A stretch of 64,000 bases of DNA from Pseudooceanicola sp. HF7 (GCF_011806405.1 NZ_JAATOW010000002.1:1-64000); one strand, 5' to 3'. Positions 36,315 through 45,407 are shown, counted from the stretch's first letter. Notes: generated from the sequence alone by a model not told the origin. Program-made: numbers and translations.

Positions 36315-38110
36315 TGCCCGCGGCCGGAGGGGGGATGCGCCGGGCAGTCGACTGGCTGACCAGCGTTCCGATATCCGCACCCAAAGCACGTCCGGACGAC
36401 GTTCTTTACGGCACGGAAGACAGGCCTCCGGCAGGTGTGACGATGATCGCCGTGGTCCAGCAGGCCATGCTGATGCTGATGCTGCTGGTCTACGCCGTGA
36501 TCACCGGCGAACGGATGGGGCTTGATCCGGCAGGGGTCGTTCGCTTCACCAGCACATGTATTTTCGGCTTCGGCCTGTCCACGCTTCTGCAGGGGCTGCG
36601 CTCGCGCCTGACCCCGGGGATGCTGATGGTGGCCATTCCCAGCCCGGTGGCCTTCGGGACCTACATCGGGATCATCAGCGCCTGGGGGCCGTCGGCGGCC
36701 GTGGGCGCGGTCATCAGCGCCAATGTTATCATCCTGTTGATCACCCCGCAATTGCCCCGTCTGCGGGGATATTTCCCGCCAGAGGTGGCGGGCGTCGCGG
36801 TCTTCATGATCGGTGTGATGATCATTCCCGAGGGTATCCAGCGCAGCCTGTCGCCGGACGCGGCGGGGATCATCTCTGCCCCCTCCATGATCGCATCGGT
36901 CGTGACGCTGGCGGCGATCGTGCTCTGTTCGATCTGGGGCGGGGTGCGGCTGCGGGTCATGTCACTGATCGTGGGCTGCGGGATCGGCACGGTCATCGCC
37001 CTGTTGCTGGGCGCCTTCGATTTCTCCTCTCTCGACAACATCCCGGAGCTTGGCTTTTTCGCAACGCCCTTGCCCAGCCCGGCTGCGGCCTGGCCCACTT
37101 TCGTGCCGGCGGCGATCCTGGCCTATACTGTGATCGAGCTGGTGCACCTGATGGACCAGGTGGCCTCTGCGCTGACCATGGACAAGCTGTCGGACAAGAA
37201 CTGGGTGCGGGCGGACATGTCGATCACCGCGCGGTCCTCCATGGCCAATGCAATCGGCAACGTGGTCTGCGGCGCCCTTGGCACGCTGACCGGGGCGACC
37301 TCTACCGCGAACATCGGCCTGGCTCATGCCAGCGGGGTGATGTCGCGCTTCGTGGGGATCGGGACCGGTCTGCTGATGATGCTGCTCTCCTTCGTGCCCG
37401 TGGTGGCGCTGGTGATCGTCCTGACGCCGGGCCCCGTGGTGGGCGGCGTGCTGATCTACACCGCGGCCTTCATGATCATCGCCGGGATGGAGCTGGTGCT
37501 GTCGCGGATGATGAACTCCAAGCGGTCCTTCACCGTGGGCTTTTCCATCGTCATCGGCTTCACCGTCGTCACCCTGCCGGCGCTGGTGCAGAACCTGCCG
37601 GAATGGAGCCGGACGATTGCCGCGTCGGGCCTGACGGTTGCCGTGCTGACAGCCATCGTGCTGAACGCGCTGTTTCGCATCGGGACCAGCCGGACCGTCA
37701 CGCTGCAGTTCGAAGAGGGCACGCCCCGGGCCGTGCAGGCGGCAGAGCACCTGGAACACTGGGGTGCCGAATGGGGCGCGCGCCGCGAAGTAGTGATGCG
37801 CGGTGGCATGGCCGTGGGCGAGGCCCTGGAACTGCTGAACGATGGCGGTTTCATCAAGGGCGCCGTGGCGCTGACGACCCGCTTCGACGAGATCAACCTG
37901 CGCTGCACGATCACCTACGAGGGCGAAAAGCCCAGGCTTGAACAGACGGCTGCTCCGGACCTCGAGGCGCTTCTGAACGCAGAGGACGACGCCGCGCTTG
38001 ACGCTGGGTTGAGCGAGATGTCAACTAACCTCATCAGGCGCCTGGCCGACCGGGTCAGCGTTTCTTCCAAGGGAGGCAAGGCAAGCTTGCTTCTTGAGTT
38101 CAACCACTGA
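36314..38110 (+). CDS. NCS2-type permease fused to a degenerate HATPase-like domain
   Basis: 598 residues. Residues 42-455 form a UraA/xanthine-permease (NCS2, SLC23) membrane domain with 12 or more hydrophobic stretches, including the IELVHLMDQVAS segment and GATSTANIGLAHASGVMSRFV (about 327-347), the substrate-site helix of the family. Residues 458-598 are cytoplasmic. Their end (GLSEMSTNLIRRLADRVSV, then SSKGGKASLLLEF) parallels the G2-box end of the HATPase in the next gene (GGLGLHMVRRLSDRQDY). The N-box E-x-x-x-N and G1 D-x-G are poorly kept, so ATP binding is doubtful. It may bind the STAS protein. Permease identity is firm; the domain call is an inference from visual alignment. Confidence 0.78.
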   Translation: MPAAGGGMRRAVDWLTSVPISAPKARPDDVLYGTEDRPPAGVTMIAVVQQAMLMLMLLVYAVITGERMGLDPAGVVRFTSTCIFGFGLSTLLQGLRSRLTPGMLMVAIPSPVAFGTYIGIISAWGPSAAVGAVISANVIILLITPQLPRLRGYFPPEVAGVAVFMIGVMIIPEGIQRSLSPDAAGIISAPSMIASVVTLAAIVLCSIWGGVRLRVMSLIVGCGIGTVIALLLGAFDFSSLDNIPELGFFATPLPSPAAAWPTFVPAAILAYTVIELVHLMDQVASALTMDKLSDKNWVRADMSITARSSMANAIGNVVCGALGTLTGATSTANIGLAHASGVMSRFVGIGTGLLMMLLSFVPVVALVIVLTPGPVVGGVLIYTAAFMIIAGMELVLSRMMNSKRSFTVGFSIVIGFTVVTLPALVQNLPEWSRTIAASGLTVAVLTAIVLNALFRIGTSRTVTLQFEEGTPRAVQAAEHLEHWGAEWGARREVVMRGGMAVGEALELLNDGGFIKGAVALTTRFDEINLRCTITYEGEKPRLEQTAAPDLEALLNAEDDAALDAGLSEMSTNLIRRLADRVSVSSKGGKASLLLEFNH

Positions 38111-38159
38111 AGCGGGTTCGTGCCAGGCGCCGTCCAAGCGGTTGCCGGAAAGTTCTGTT

Positions 38160-39431
38160 ATGACGCAAGACCGGAACCATGACGCACCGCGCCGCTTTGA
38201 TCTGACCCTGCCGGCGCAGGCGGATCTGCTACCGCGCGTCAACGCGTGGCTTGAGGAAACGGGCCTGCCGGAAGAGGCCCCGCAAGCCATTGTCACCCGG
38301 ATCGAACTGGCTGTTGAGGAACTGTTCCTCAACCTGGCGCATCACGCCTATGCTGGGGCAGAGGGCGAAGCGCGGCTGGCCCTTCTGGAAAGCCCGGACG
38401 CCCTGACCCTGATCATCGAAGACGACGGGGACCCCTTCAACCCGCTTGATGCCGGGCCGGAACCGGACCTGGACATGGAGGTGGAGGACCGTGCCATCGG
38501 GGGGCTGGGCCTGCACATGGTGCGGCGCCTGTCGGACCGGCAGGACTACGAACGCGACGGCGGCACCAACCGCCTGACGCTGGTCTTTCGCACGGTCGAA
38601 CAGCCCGAGGGCGCGGAAGACGCCGCGCCCCAAGCCACCCAACAACCCGTTCCGACGCCAAAGCGCCGGCCCTCCGGTGGGCTGCATGCGCCGACGGCGC
38701 GGGAACGCAAGGGGGTCTTCTTTTCCTTCTTCCTGCGGATCCTGCTTCCGGTCGCGCTGATCATGACGGCCAGCCTGATCCTGGCCGCCGGGCTGAACGT
38801 GCTTCGCCTTGAACGCGCCTTCCAGGACGCCGCAGAGATCCGCTATGACTCCGTGGCCCGAGAGCTGAGCGACACCATCGAAAGCAGCTTCGGTGCCGGC
38901 CTGTCGCTGGAATCCAACCTGGCCGTACAGGTGGCCATCGACCGCAGCGCGCAGCTCTACGACGGGGCCATCCGCTTTTTCGTCACCGATCCAGAGGGCA
39001 CGGTGATCCACGCCAGCCAGGGGGCAGGGGATCCGCCCGCCGCCCTCACCGCGCCGGAGGGCGGAAGCGGGCTGTGGCATGCCTTGGCGCCGGATGACGT
39101 CATGACCGGACAGCCGCTGATAGTGCAGGGCAGGAGGATCGGCACGCTGGTTCTGGTCTTCCCCTCGCAGCGCCTTTTCGAAGTGACGGCCCAGTTGCGC
39201 CGCGACATCGCCTCTGCCGCGCCGCTGGTGGCGCTGATCTCTCTTCCGATCATCGCCCTGATCGCCCTGCTGGTGATGATCCCCTTCGACCGCCGTTTCC
39301 AGCACATGGCCGACGTGATGCATGACCTTGCCGACGGGATCGACCGGCCCGTGCCGCAAAGCGAAGGCCCGCTACTGCGTGCTGCTGCCTCGATCTCGGC
39401 CCGTTTGCGCGGAACGGAGCAGAAATCATGA
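38160..39431 (+). CDS. HATPase anti-sigma-kinase-like domain fused to a membrane sensor
   Basis: 423 residues from the ATG at 38160; an in-frame TTG at 38094 would overlap the previous gene and is less likely. Residues 12-145 are an RsbW/SpoIIAB-like ATPase with N-box ELAVEELFLN (49-58), G1 box EDDGDPFNP (87-95) and G2 box GGLGLHMVRRL (114-124). After a Pro-rich linker come TM1 (188-213), an extracytoplasmic ligand domain (214-350), TM2 (352-375) and a short HAMP-like tail. The kinase is at the N-terminus, ahead of the sensor, the reverse of ordinary sensor kinases. Likely substrate: the STAS protein encoded two genes upstream. Confidence 0.8.
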   Translation: MTQDRNHDAPRRFDLTLPAQADLLPRVNAWLEETGLPEEAPQAIVTRIELAVEELFLNLAHHAYAGAEGEARLALLESPDALTLIIEDDGDPFNPLDAGPEPDLDMEVEDRAIGGLGLHMVRRLSDRQDYERDGGTNRLTLVFRTVEQPEGAEDAAPQATQQPVPTPKRRPSGGLHAPTARERKGVFFSFFLRILLPVALIMTASLILAAGLNVLRLERAFQDAAEIRYDSVARELSDTIESSFGAGLSLESNLAVQVAIDRSAQLYDGAIRFFVTDPEGTVIHASQGAGDPPAALTAPEGGSGLWHALAPDDVMTGQPLIVQGRRIGTLVLVFPSQRLFEVTAQLRRDIASAAPLVALISLPIIALIALLVMIPFDRRFQHMADVMHDLADGIDRPVPQSEGPLLRAAASISARLRGTEQKS

Positions 39432-41521
39432 CCCGGCTTCTGGCCTGGCTGGCCGCCTCTGCCCTGGCCTCTGCGATCCTGGCGCCCTTCATGCTCTTCG
39501 GGGTCTATACCTTCGGCATCTACGAACAGGCCCTCTTGCCGCAATACGAGGAACGCGCCGAGGTCGTCGCCAGCGGGATCGAGCGCCGCCTGTCCCTGGG
39601 CCTGCGGCTGTTCGGGGACCTCGCCGCGCTGAGAGACGTCGACGACGTGCTGGTCAATGCCTCCCGAAACTCTCCGGAGACGGCCTTTATCGTCGTGACG
39701 GATGCCGCCGGGCAGGTGATCGCGCAGGACCCACGCGTCATTCCCGACCTGGAAGAGGTCATGGCGGGCGAGCAGGAAGAGGACCTGCCCGGGCTGCGCG
39801 CCTACCTCGAAGACAAGGTGGATGCCTTCTTCAATTCCTTCATCTCTTCGGACAAGATCGCCCGGGCCTCTCGCAGCTATATCGCTGAGAACTACCTGAT
39901 CACCCGCCTTCCCATCGGGGAAATGGAGGATCCGGCGGGCTACGTCTTCCTGGGCACGGACACGGACCAGCTGACCGCGCTGCGGCGCGACCTGACGGTA
40001 AACATGCTGATCGTCTTCGCGGCTGCCATGCTGCTTGGCTTTGAATGCCTGCTGCTGATCGCGGGGGTCAGCCTGTTGCGGCCCCTGACGGCCCTGCGCT
40101 ACCTGACGGAGCAACTGAGCGCCGGCGATCTGCGCCATACCGCCCGCGCATCGGGCCCCTTCGGTACGGCAGAGCTGATCCGCCAGACCAACCGCTTCAT
40201 CCGCAGTGCCATCACCCGGGCAGGGGGCACCCGCGCGCCCGAGGGACTGGACATGCCCGAAAGCGGTCATCCGACACTATGGCGTGCGCCGGTTGCCCAC
40301 CTGATCCGTCTGCCGCTGATCCTGTTCTTCCTAGCAGAGGCGATCCTGCGGCCCTCCCTGCCGCTGTTCCTGCAGGGCATCGTGCCGCTGCGTGGCGGTC
40401 CTCAGGATTTCCAGGTCGGTCTTGCCATGGCGGCCTTCCTGCTGGCCTCGCTGTTCGGGATCGTGCTGGGCGCGCGGTTCTGCAACCGCAGCCGGGTCAA
40501 GAGCGTCATCCTTATGGGGATCATCATCAGCGCCCTGGGCACCCTGGGCCATGTGCTGGTTGCCAATGTCTGGGAGGCCGTGCTGTTCCGTGGAATCGCG
40601 GGCCTGGGGTACGGCATCGTCTACGCGGCCGCCCAGGTCTATATCGTGGAGCATTCGGACAAGACCCGCCGCACGACCGGCTTCTCGCTTTTCTTCATCG
40701 CGGTGGTGGGGGCGGATATCGTGGGGCCGGCCATCGGCGGTATCCTGGCCGACCGGCTGGGCATGGACGCGGCCTTCCTGATGGCGACGACAGCACTGGC
40801 GCTGTCCTTCCTGACCACCTTCGGCATTCTGCCGTCCGAGAAACCGCTGCCCAAGCCGCCGCGCCCGGCCTTCAGGGAGCGTTTCGTGCCCACGATGGCG
40901 GTGCTGCGCAACCGTCGCTACATGGCGCTGATCTTCGGCATGGCGGTACCGGCGAAGCTGCTGCTGAATGGCGGGCTTTTCCTCTGCCTGCCGCTGGCCG
41001 TGGCCTCTGCCGGTGGTGGCGCCGCCGCCGCGGGCCAGCTGTTCATGATCTACGGGCTGGTGGTGCTGCTCAGCGCCTCCTGGATCGCGCGGGCGATCGA
41101 CAAGTGGCAGCTGGTGGCCCCCGTGGTCTGCATCGGTACGATCCTGTCGGCGCTATCGCTTGCCTTGCCGGAGCTGCTGGATGCCAGCTGGGCACTCATC
41201 CTCTGCGTGGCGCTCTTTGCCGCCGGGCAGGCCATGTCGGTGCCCTCGCAGATGTCCTTCCTGCTGCATCTCACGCCCCGTGAACAAGAGCGCTTCGGCG
41301 CCGCCACCGTCATCGGGCAGTATCGTTTCATGGAGCGGCTCGGCTCCCTCGCCGGGCCGCTGATCGGTGCCGCGCTCCTTGTCATCGTGTCGCCTACCCA
41401 GGCCCTGCTCATCCTCGGCCTTGCGGCCATGATGCTGGCCGGGGTGGCGAGCACCTATTTCCTGATCGTCGGCGAACGCGACGAAGAAGAGGCCATAGAT
41501 GAATTGCTTGTCCGCCCGTAA
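39428..41521 (+). CDS. Sensor-HAMP-MFS transporter fusion protein
   Basis: 697 residues, starting in the previous stop (ATGA). TM1 is at 5-27 and an extracytoplasmic domain at 28-190 (helical start, then a PAS/Cache-like FIVVTDAAGQVIAQDPRV strand pair at 87-103 and GYVFLGTD near 171). TM2 is at 191-215, followed by a HAMP-like LLRPLTALRYLTEQLSAGDL segment (216-235) and a 12-helix major facilitator transporter (about 290-690) with signature loops GARFCNRSRVK and GGILADRLGMD. A receptor front end joined to a transporter is very unusual. One continuous frame with even codon use argues against an assembly error. Confidence 0.8.
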   Translation: MTRLLAWLAASALASAILAPFMLFGVYTFGIYEQALLPQYEERAEVVASGIERRLSLGLRLFGDLAALRDVDDVLVNASRNSPETAFIVVTDAAGQVIAQDPRVIPDLEEVMAGEQEEDLPGLRAYLEDKVDAFFNSFISSDKIARASRSYIAENYLITRLPIGEMEDPAGYVFLGTDTDQLTALRRDLTVNMLIVFAAAMLLGFECLLLIAGVSLLRPLTALRYLTEQLSAGDLRHTARASGPFGTAELIRQTNRFIRSAITRAGGTRAPEGLDMPESGHPTLWRAPVAHLIRLPLILFFLAEAILRPSLPLFLQGIVPLRGGPQDFQVGLAMAAFLLASLFGIVLGARFCNRSRVKSVILMGIIISALGTLGHVLVANVWEAVLFRGIAGLGYGIVYAAAQVYIVEHSDKTRRTTGFSLFFIAVVGADIVGPAIGGILADRLGMDAAFLMATTALALSFLTTFGILPSEKPLPKPPRPAFRERFVPTMAVLRNRRYMALIFGMAVPAKLLLNGGLFLCLPLAVASAGGGAAAAGQLFMIYGLVVLLSASWIARAIDKWQLVAPVVCIGTILSALSLALPELLDASWALILCVALFAAGQAMSVPSQMSFLLHLTPREQERFGAATVIGQYRFMERLGSLAGPLIGAALLVIVSPTQALLILGLAAMMLAGVASTYFLIVGERDEEEAIDELLVRP

Positions 41522-42542
41522 GACCTTTCTGCGTTCCTGCACTGCCCTGCTGCTGGGGGCCGCGTCCCTGGTGGTGCAGGCGCCGGCTCAGGCACAGGAG
41601 GCGAAATCCATCTTCATGGTTCTCTGGCGTGGGGAAACGGAGGTGGAGCAGGGCTTTCGCGGCTACTTCGAAGAGCAGGGCCTGCCGGTGACCTACCAGA
41701 CCGTCTCTGTCGAGAGGGACGTGTCGAACATCCCCGAGATCTTGGAGCAGATCGAGGCCGCAGATCCAGACCTGGTCTATACCTGGGGCACGCCTGTCAC
41801 GCTGGCCATCGCCGGGCAGGATCCAAACCGGGCAGGCGGCGTGGAGTATCCCGCGCAGATCACCGACCGGCCCATCGTCTTTGCCATGGTGTCCCAGCCC
41901 GTCGACTCCGGCATCGTGGACGACACCCAGCTGAGCGCCCGCAACGTGACCGGCGTCAGCCATGTCGTTCCCATGGAAACGCAGGTTCAGGCGATGCAGG
42001 CCTATATGCCCGTCGACCGGATTGCGACTATCTACACGGATACAGAGCCGAACTCGATCCAGGCGGTGCAGGCGCTGAAATCCGTGGGCGAGGCTTACGG
42101 GCTGCGAGTGGATGCCTATACCGTGCCTCTGGATGCGCAGGGCCAGCCCGATCCGTCCTCCATCCCCGACCTGGTGGCAGAGGCCGCGGCGGCCGGCCCC
42201 CAGTTCCTGTACCTGGGCCCGGATTCCTTCCTTGGGGAATACGCCAGCGAGATTGCGGATGCTGCCAATGAGCTTGGCCTTGCAACCTTTGCCTCTACCG
42301 AACGGTCGCTTGCCTCTTCGGATGCGCTCTATGGTCTGGTCGCGCCCTATTACGACGTGGGCCGCTTCGCCGCGCAAAAGGCCGAAGCCATCCTGTTCGA
42401 GGGGGCTGATCCCGGCACGATCCCGGCGGAAACGCTGCCCAGCTTTTCCTATCGCGTCAGGCTGGACGTGGCGCAGCGGCTGGGCATCCTGCCCGCGCTT
42501 TCGCTGATGGATTACGCGGAAATCGTTGAGGGAACGCAGTAG
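41499..42542 (+). CDS. ABC-type substrate-binding protein (ABC_sub_bind family), orphan
   Basis: 347 residues, overlapping the MFS fusion by 23 bases. Signal peptide with cleavage near AQAQ (residue 33). The body resembles the TrpX/ABC_sub_bind periplasmic family (type I fold): IPEILEQIEAADPDLVYTWGTPV near 75-97 and FLYLGPDSFLGEYASEI. No ABC permease or ATPase is encoded beside it, so it may feed ligand information to the periplasmic domains of the neighbouring sensors rather than drive import. Confidence 0.8.
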   Translation: MNCLSARKTFLRSCTALLLGAASLVVQAPAQAQEAKSIFMVLWRGETEVEQGFRGYFEEQGLPVTYQTVSVERDVSNIPEILEQIEAADPDLVYTWGTPVTLAIAGQDPNRAGGVEYPAQITDRPIVFAMVSQPVDSGIVDDTQLSARNVTGVSHVVPMETQVQAMQAYMPVDRIATIYTDTEPNSIQAVQALKSVGEAYGLRVDAYTVPLDAQGQPDPSSIPDLVAEAAAAGPQFLYLGPDSFLGEYASEIADAANELGLATFASTERSLASSDALYGLVAPYYDVGRFAAQKAEAILFEGADPGTIPAETLPSFSYRVRLDVAQRLGILPALSLMDYAEIVEGTQ

Positions 42543-43229
42543 ATGTCACTTGAAGACGCCCTGCGTCAGCGTCTTAGCGCGACTTCCCTTCCCGAAGGCG
42601 GCCAGGTGACCCTGGCCGGTCCGGCGGAGTTCACCACGCTGGCTAACATCAACGCCGAAGCGGTCGCCTACACTGGCGAGGACATCTACGGCCGGCAGGA
42701 TGAGAGCTTCTTCGCCAGGATCCATGACGACGGCGCCGCGATCCTGTTGATCCATGAAAAGGGGCAGGCGGTGGGCTATTCCGTCGTCGGGCCTGCGGCC
42801 CGGATGACCGGGCTGTTCGCCGCGGAGACCGACAAGGGCCTGCTTTTCGGCACGGCTATGCGCGCTCAGGCGCGGGGAAGGGGCTGGCAGAGGTGCCTGA
42901 TCCGCCTGCGCAGTGCGGCGCTTTTTGATGCGGGCTTCAAGGCGGCGAAGGCCTTTGTCTCTCCCTGGAACCATGTCTCTCTTGGCAACCTGCTTGAGGA
43001 AGGCATGGCCGTGGTCAGCCACGATTTCAGTTACTACGGGCAGCACCGCTTCATTGTGGAAATGCCCGTCAACGGCTGGCCAGATAGCGCGCCTGGGGGC
43101 CAGAGCCTGACCTTGCCGCCCCAGGGTGCGATCGATGCGCATTGCGCGCTGCTGTCGCAGGGGTGGTCGGGACGGCAGGTGGATCGCATCTCTGCCACCC
43201 TGAGCTACTGCAGGTCCGCCACATGCTGA
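42543..43229 (+). CDS. GNAT-like acyltransferase domain protein
   Basis: 228 residues, starting immediately after the previous stop. The central part has the acetyl-CoA loop pattern QARGRGW (about 109-115), followed by a helix and the FVSPWNHVSLGNLLEEGM strand-helix typical of GNAT motif B. Catalytic residues are not evident. Its place between a binding protein and the phosphatase suggests it modifies a component or product of the same system. I do not recognise the subfamily. Confidence 0.65.
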   Translation: MSLEDALRQRLSATSLPEGGQVTLAGPAEFTTLANINAEAVAYTGEDIYGRQDESFFARIHDDGAAILLIHEKGQAVGYSVVGPAARMTGLFAAETDKGLLFGTAMRAQARGRGWQRCLIRLRSAALFDAGFKAAKAFVSPWNHVSLGNLLEEGMAVVSHDFSYYGQHRFIVEMPVNGWPDSAPGGQSLTLPPQGAIDAHCALLSQGWSGRQVDRISATLSYCRSATC

Positions 43230-44983
43230 AAACGGCGTCTCTTCGCGGTCGTATCGCCCTGATCACCGCCATTGCCTTGCTGATCGTGACGGCGATCATG
43301 CTGCTTTACGCGGAAGGCCGGGCGAAGCTTCTGCGCGAACGCTTCGCTGCCGACCAGCTGGCCAGCAACGCAGAGCTTCTGACCACCGTGATCGACCTGG
43401 ACGCGGCGCTTCTGCAGCGGATCGCGTCGGACCTTGCGCGTCAGCCCTCTGTCGATGCCTTGCTGGCCACCAGCGAAGAGGCCGCGATTGCGGAGATCCG
43501 TGACCTGGTGGCCGTGGCCGTGGATGCCACCGGGGCCCAGCTTGCCGTGACGGTGCTGGATCAGCGTGGCACGGTTGTCGCGCGTCTTGGCACGGCCCTG
43601 ATCGGGGAAGAGATGGAGAGTGACCGCGCCGCGAACGGGCTGAACATGACCCTGGAGGGCGACGTGCGCCTTGTCGCGGTGGAACCTGTCCGGCAGGGGA
43701 CGCGGGTGACTGGACGGATCATCGCCTCGCTCGATCTGCTAGATCGGACCGGGCGCTTCCTGAGCGGGGCAGAGGCGATCGGCATCAGCTCTCCCGGCGG
43801 GGTGCTTAGCATGAACCGCGCCGCCCCGGACCGACTGCGCGTGCTTTCGGAGAACTGCTGTACCGGAACCGCCACCAGCCTGTCCTTCCGGGACGATGGC
43901 GCGCGCTACGTGGCCGCCTTCATTCCCCTGCGCGACAACAGCGGGGCCTTGCTGGCCGATTTCGTCAGCCTGCGGGACGTGACCGCCTCAAGCCAGCGCC
44001 ACTTCACCTACGGGACCGTCGCGGCTGTCATGCTGCTGCTGGCCATCCTGCTGACGCTGGGAACGCTGATGCGGGTGTTGCGGGTCTCCTTCCGCCCTCT
44101 GGGCGCCGTGGTAAAGCTGCTCCAGCAGATGGAAAGCGGCTCCACCACGCTGACGATGAAGCCCATGCAGACCTCGGAAGAGATCCAGGCGCTGATCGAC
44201 ACGGTGGAGCGCGTGCGGGCCGGGCAAGAGGCACGGGACCGGCTGGTAAAGCTGGACAGCCAGCTGGCCGCCGCGCGCAACGTGCAGCAGTCGCTTGTCC
44301 CGTCGGAGTTCGACCTGACCCCGAAACTGTCGCTTTTCGGAGCGATGCAGCCGGCGGAAGAGGTTGGCGGCGATTTCTTCGACCTTTTCGAAATGCAGGA
44401 TGGCCGTATCGCGCTGCTGATCGCGGATGTCTCCGGCAAGGGGATCGGGCCTGCGCTCTTCGCGGCGCGCGCCTCCATGGTGCTCAGGGCCAATGCCAGC
44501 AAGTTCGATGACCTGTCCCGCATTGTTTCCGAAACCAACGATCAACTGTGCGAGCACAATACCGAAGACCTGTTCATCACGATGTTCTTCGCCGTGATCG
44601 ACCCGGAAACGGGGCAGGGCGAATGCGTGAACTGCGGCCACTGCCAGCCCTTCCTGATCCGCCCGGACAAAACGGCAGAGCATTTCACGCCCCCCAACAA
44701 CATCGTGCTGGGCGCCTTTGAGGGCTTCCCGTTTGAGCCCGCGAAGATCGCCATCGCGCCCGAGGATACCCTGCTGGTCTACAGCGACGGTTTCGACGAG
44801 GCCCAGACGGACAGCGGCGAACTGCTGGGGGACGAGCGTGCACGCCAGATGTCGGCGGCTTACGGGCAGACCGCACCGCAGGAACTGGTCGAGGGGCTGC
44901 AACGGGATATCGCGGCCTTCTCTGATGGCGCGCCGCAGGCGGATGACATTACCCTGCTGGCCGTGCGCCGGCGGATCGGGTGA
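43223..44983 (+). CDS. Membrane-bound SpoIIE/RsbU-type PP2C phosphatase with sensor and HAMP domains
   Basis: 586 residues from the ATG at 43223, overlapping the GNAT gene by 7 bases. TM1 is at 9-29, a large extracytoplasmic domain at 30-258 includes adjacent C212-C213, TM2 at 262-283, HAMP to about 340, a short coiled linker AARNVQQSLVP (350-360), and the PP2C domain at 365-586. Metal-binding motifs are intact: EVGGDFFDLF (380-389), ADVSGKG (401-407) and the terminal ADDITLLAVRR. It should dephosphorylate the STAS protein in response to a periplasmic signal, opposing the HATPase kinase. Confidence 0.9.
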   Translation: MLKTASLRGRIALITAIALLIVTAIMLLYAEGRAKLLRERFAADQLASNAELLTTVIDLDAALLQRIASDLARQPSVDALLATSEEAAIAEIRDLVAVAVDATGAQLAVTVLDQRGTVVARLGTALIGEEMESDRAANGLNMTLEGDVRLVAVEPVRQGTRVTGRIIASLDLLDRTGRFLSGAEAIGISSPGGVLSMNRAAPDRLRVLSENCCTGTATSLSFRDDGARYVAAFIPLRDNSGALLADFVSLRDVTASSQRHFTYGTVAAVMLLLAILLTLGTLMRVLRVSFRPLGAVVKLLQQMESGSTTLTMKPMQTSEEIQALIDTVERVRAGQEARDRLVKLDSQLAAARNVQQSLVPSEFDLTPKLSLFGAMQPAEEVGGDFFDLFEMQDGRIALLIADVSGKGIGPALFAARASMVLRANASKFDDLSRIVSETNDQLCEHNTEDLFITMFFAVIDPETGQGECVNCGHCQPFLIRPDKTAEHFTPPNNIVLGAFEGFPFEPAKIAIAPEDTLLVYSDGFDEAQTDSGELLGDERARQMSAAYGQTAPQELVEGLQRDIAAFSDGAPQADDITLLAVRRRIG

Positions 44984-45063
44984 GGGGCCGAAATCCCACG
45001 CCATAAATCCAATCTTAACCAGATTGTCCTGAGAGTGTTGGCAGACCTCGACAGGATCGGACC

Positions 45064-45315
45064 ATGCAAAGTGTCATAGAATTTCCATCGCCCGGTCGCC
45101 GCCCACAACGGGACACGGCAAGGCGGTCTGCCGGGCAGGGGCAGGTCATCGCGATGGCCCACGTGGATCTGGAGATGGTGCAGCAGATGGTCCGCTGCCT
45201 GCGTGAGACGGGCGATGACCGCAGCCTCGATCCCTTCAATCGTGCGCGGCCCTGGGAAAGGGGCGGTGGCCCTGTCCGCCGTGCCCTGCGGCTGAAACTG
45301 ACCCCGGGGGATTGA
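45064..45315 (+). CDS. Small basic hypothetical protein
   Basis: 83 residues, Arg-rich, no membrane segment and no motif I recognise. A helical middle part (HVDLEMVQQMVRCLRET) is the only likely structured region. It lies 80 bases after the phosphatase gene, with a weak ribosome site, so expression is uncertain. Confidence 0.45.
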   Translation: MQSVIEFPSPGRRPQRDTARRSAGQGQVIAMAHVDLEMVQQMVRCLRETGDDRSLDPFNRARPWERGGGPVRRALRLKLTPGD

Positions 45316-45407
45316 GTGGCTCTTTCCATGCGTGCATACTCGAATGACGTTCCGGCAGCCTGCGGCCTTGCCGTTTCCATACACGTCTTGCCTGACCGGA
45401 GGGGGCC

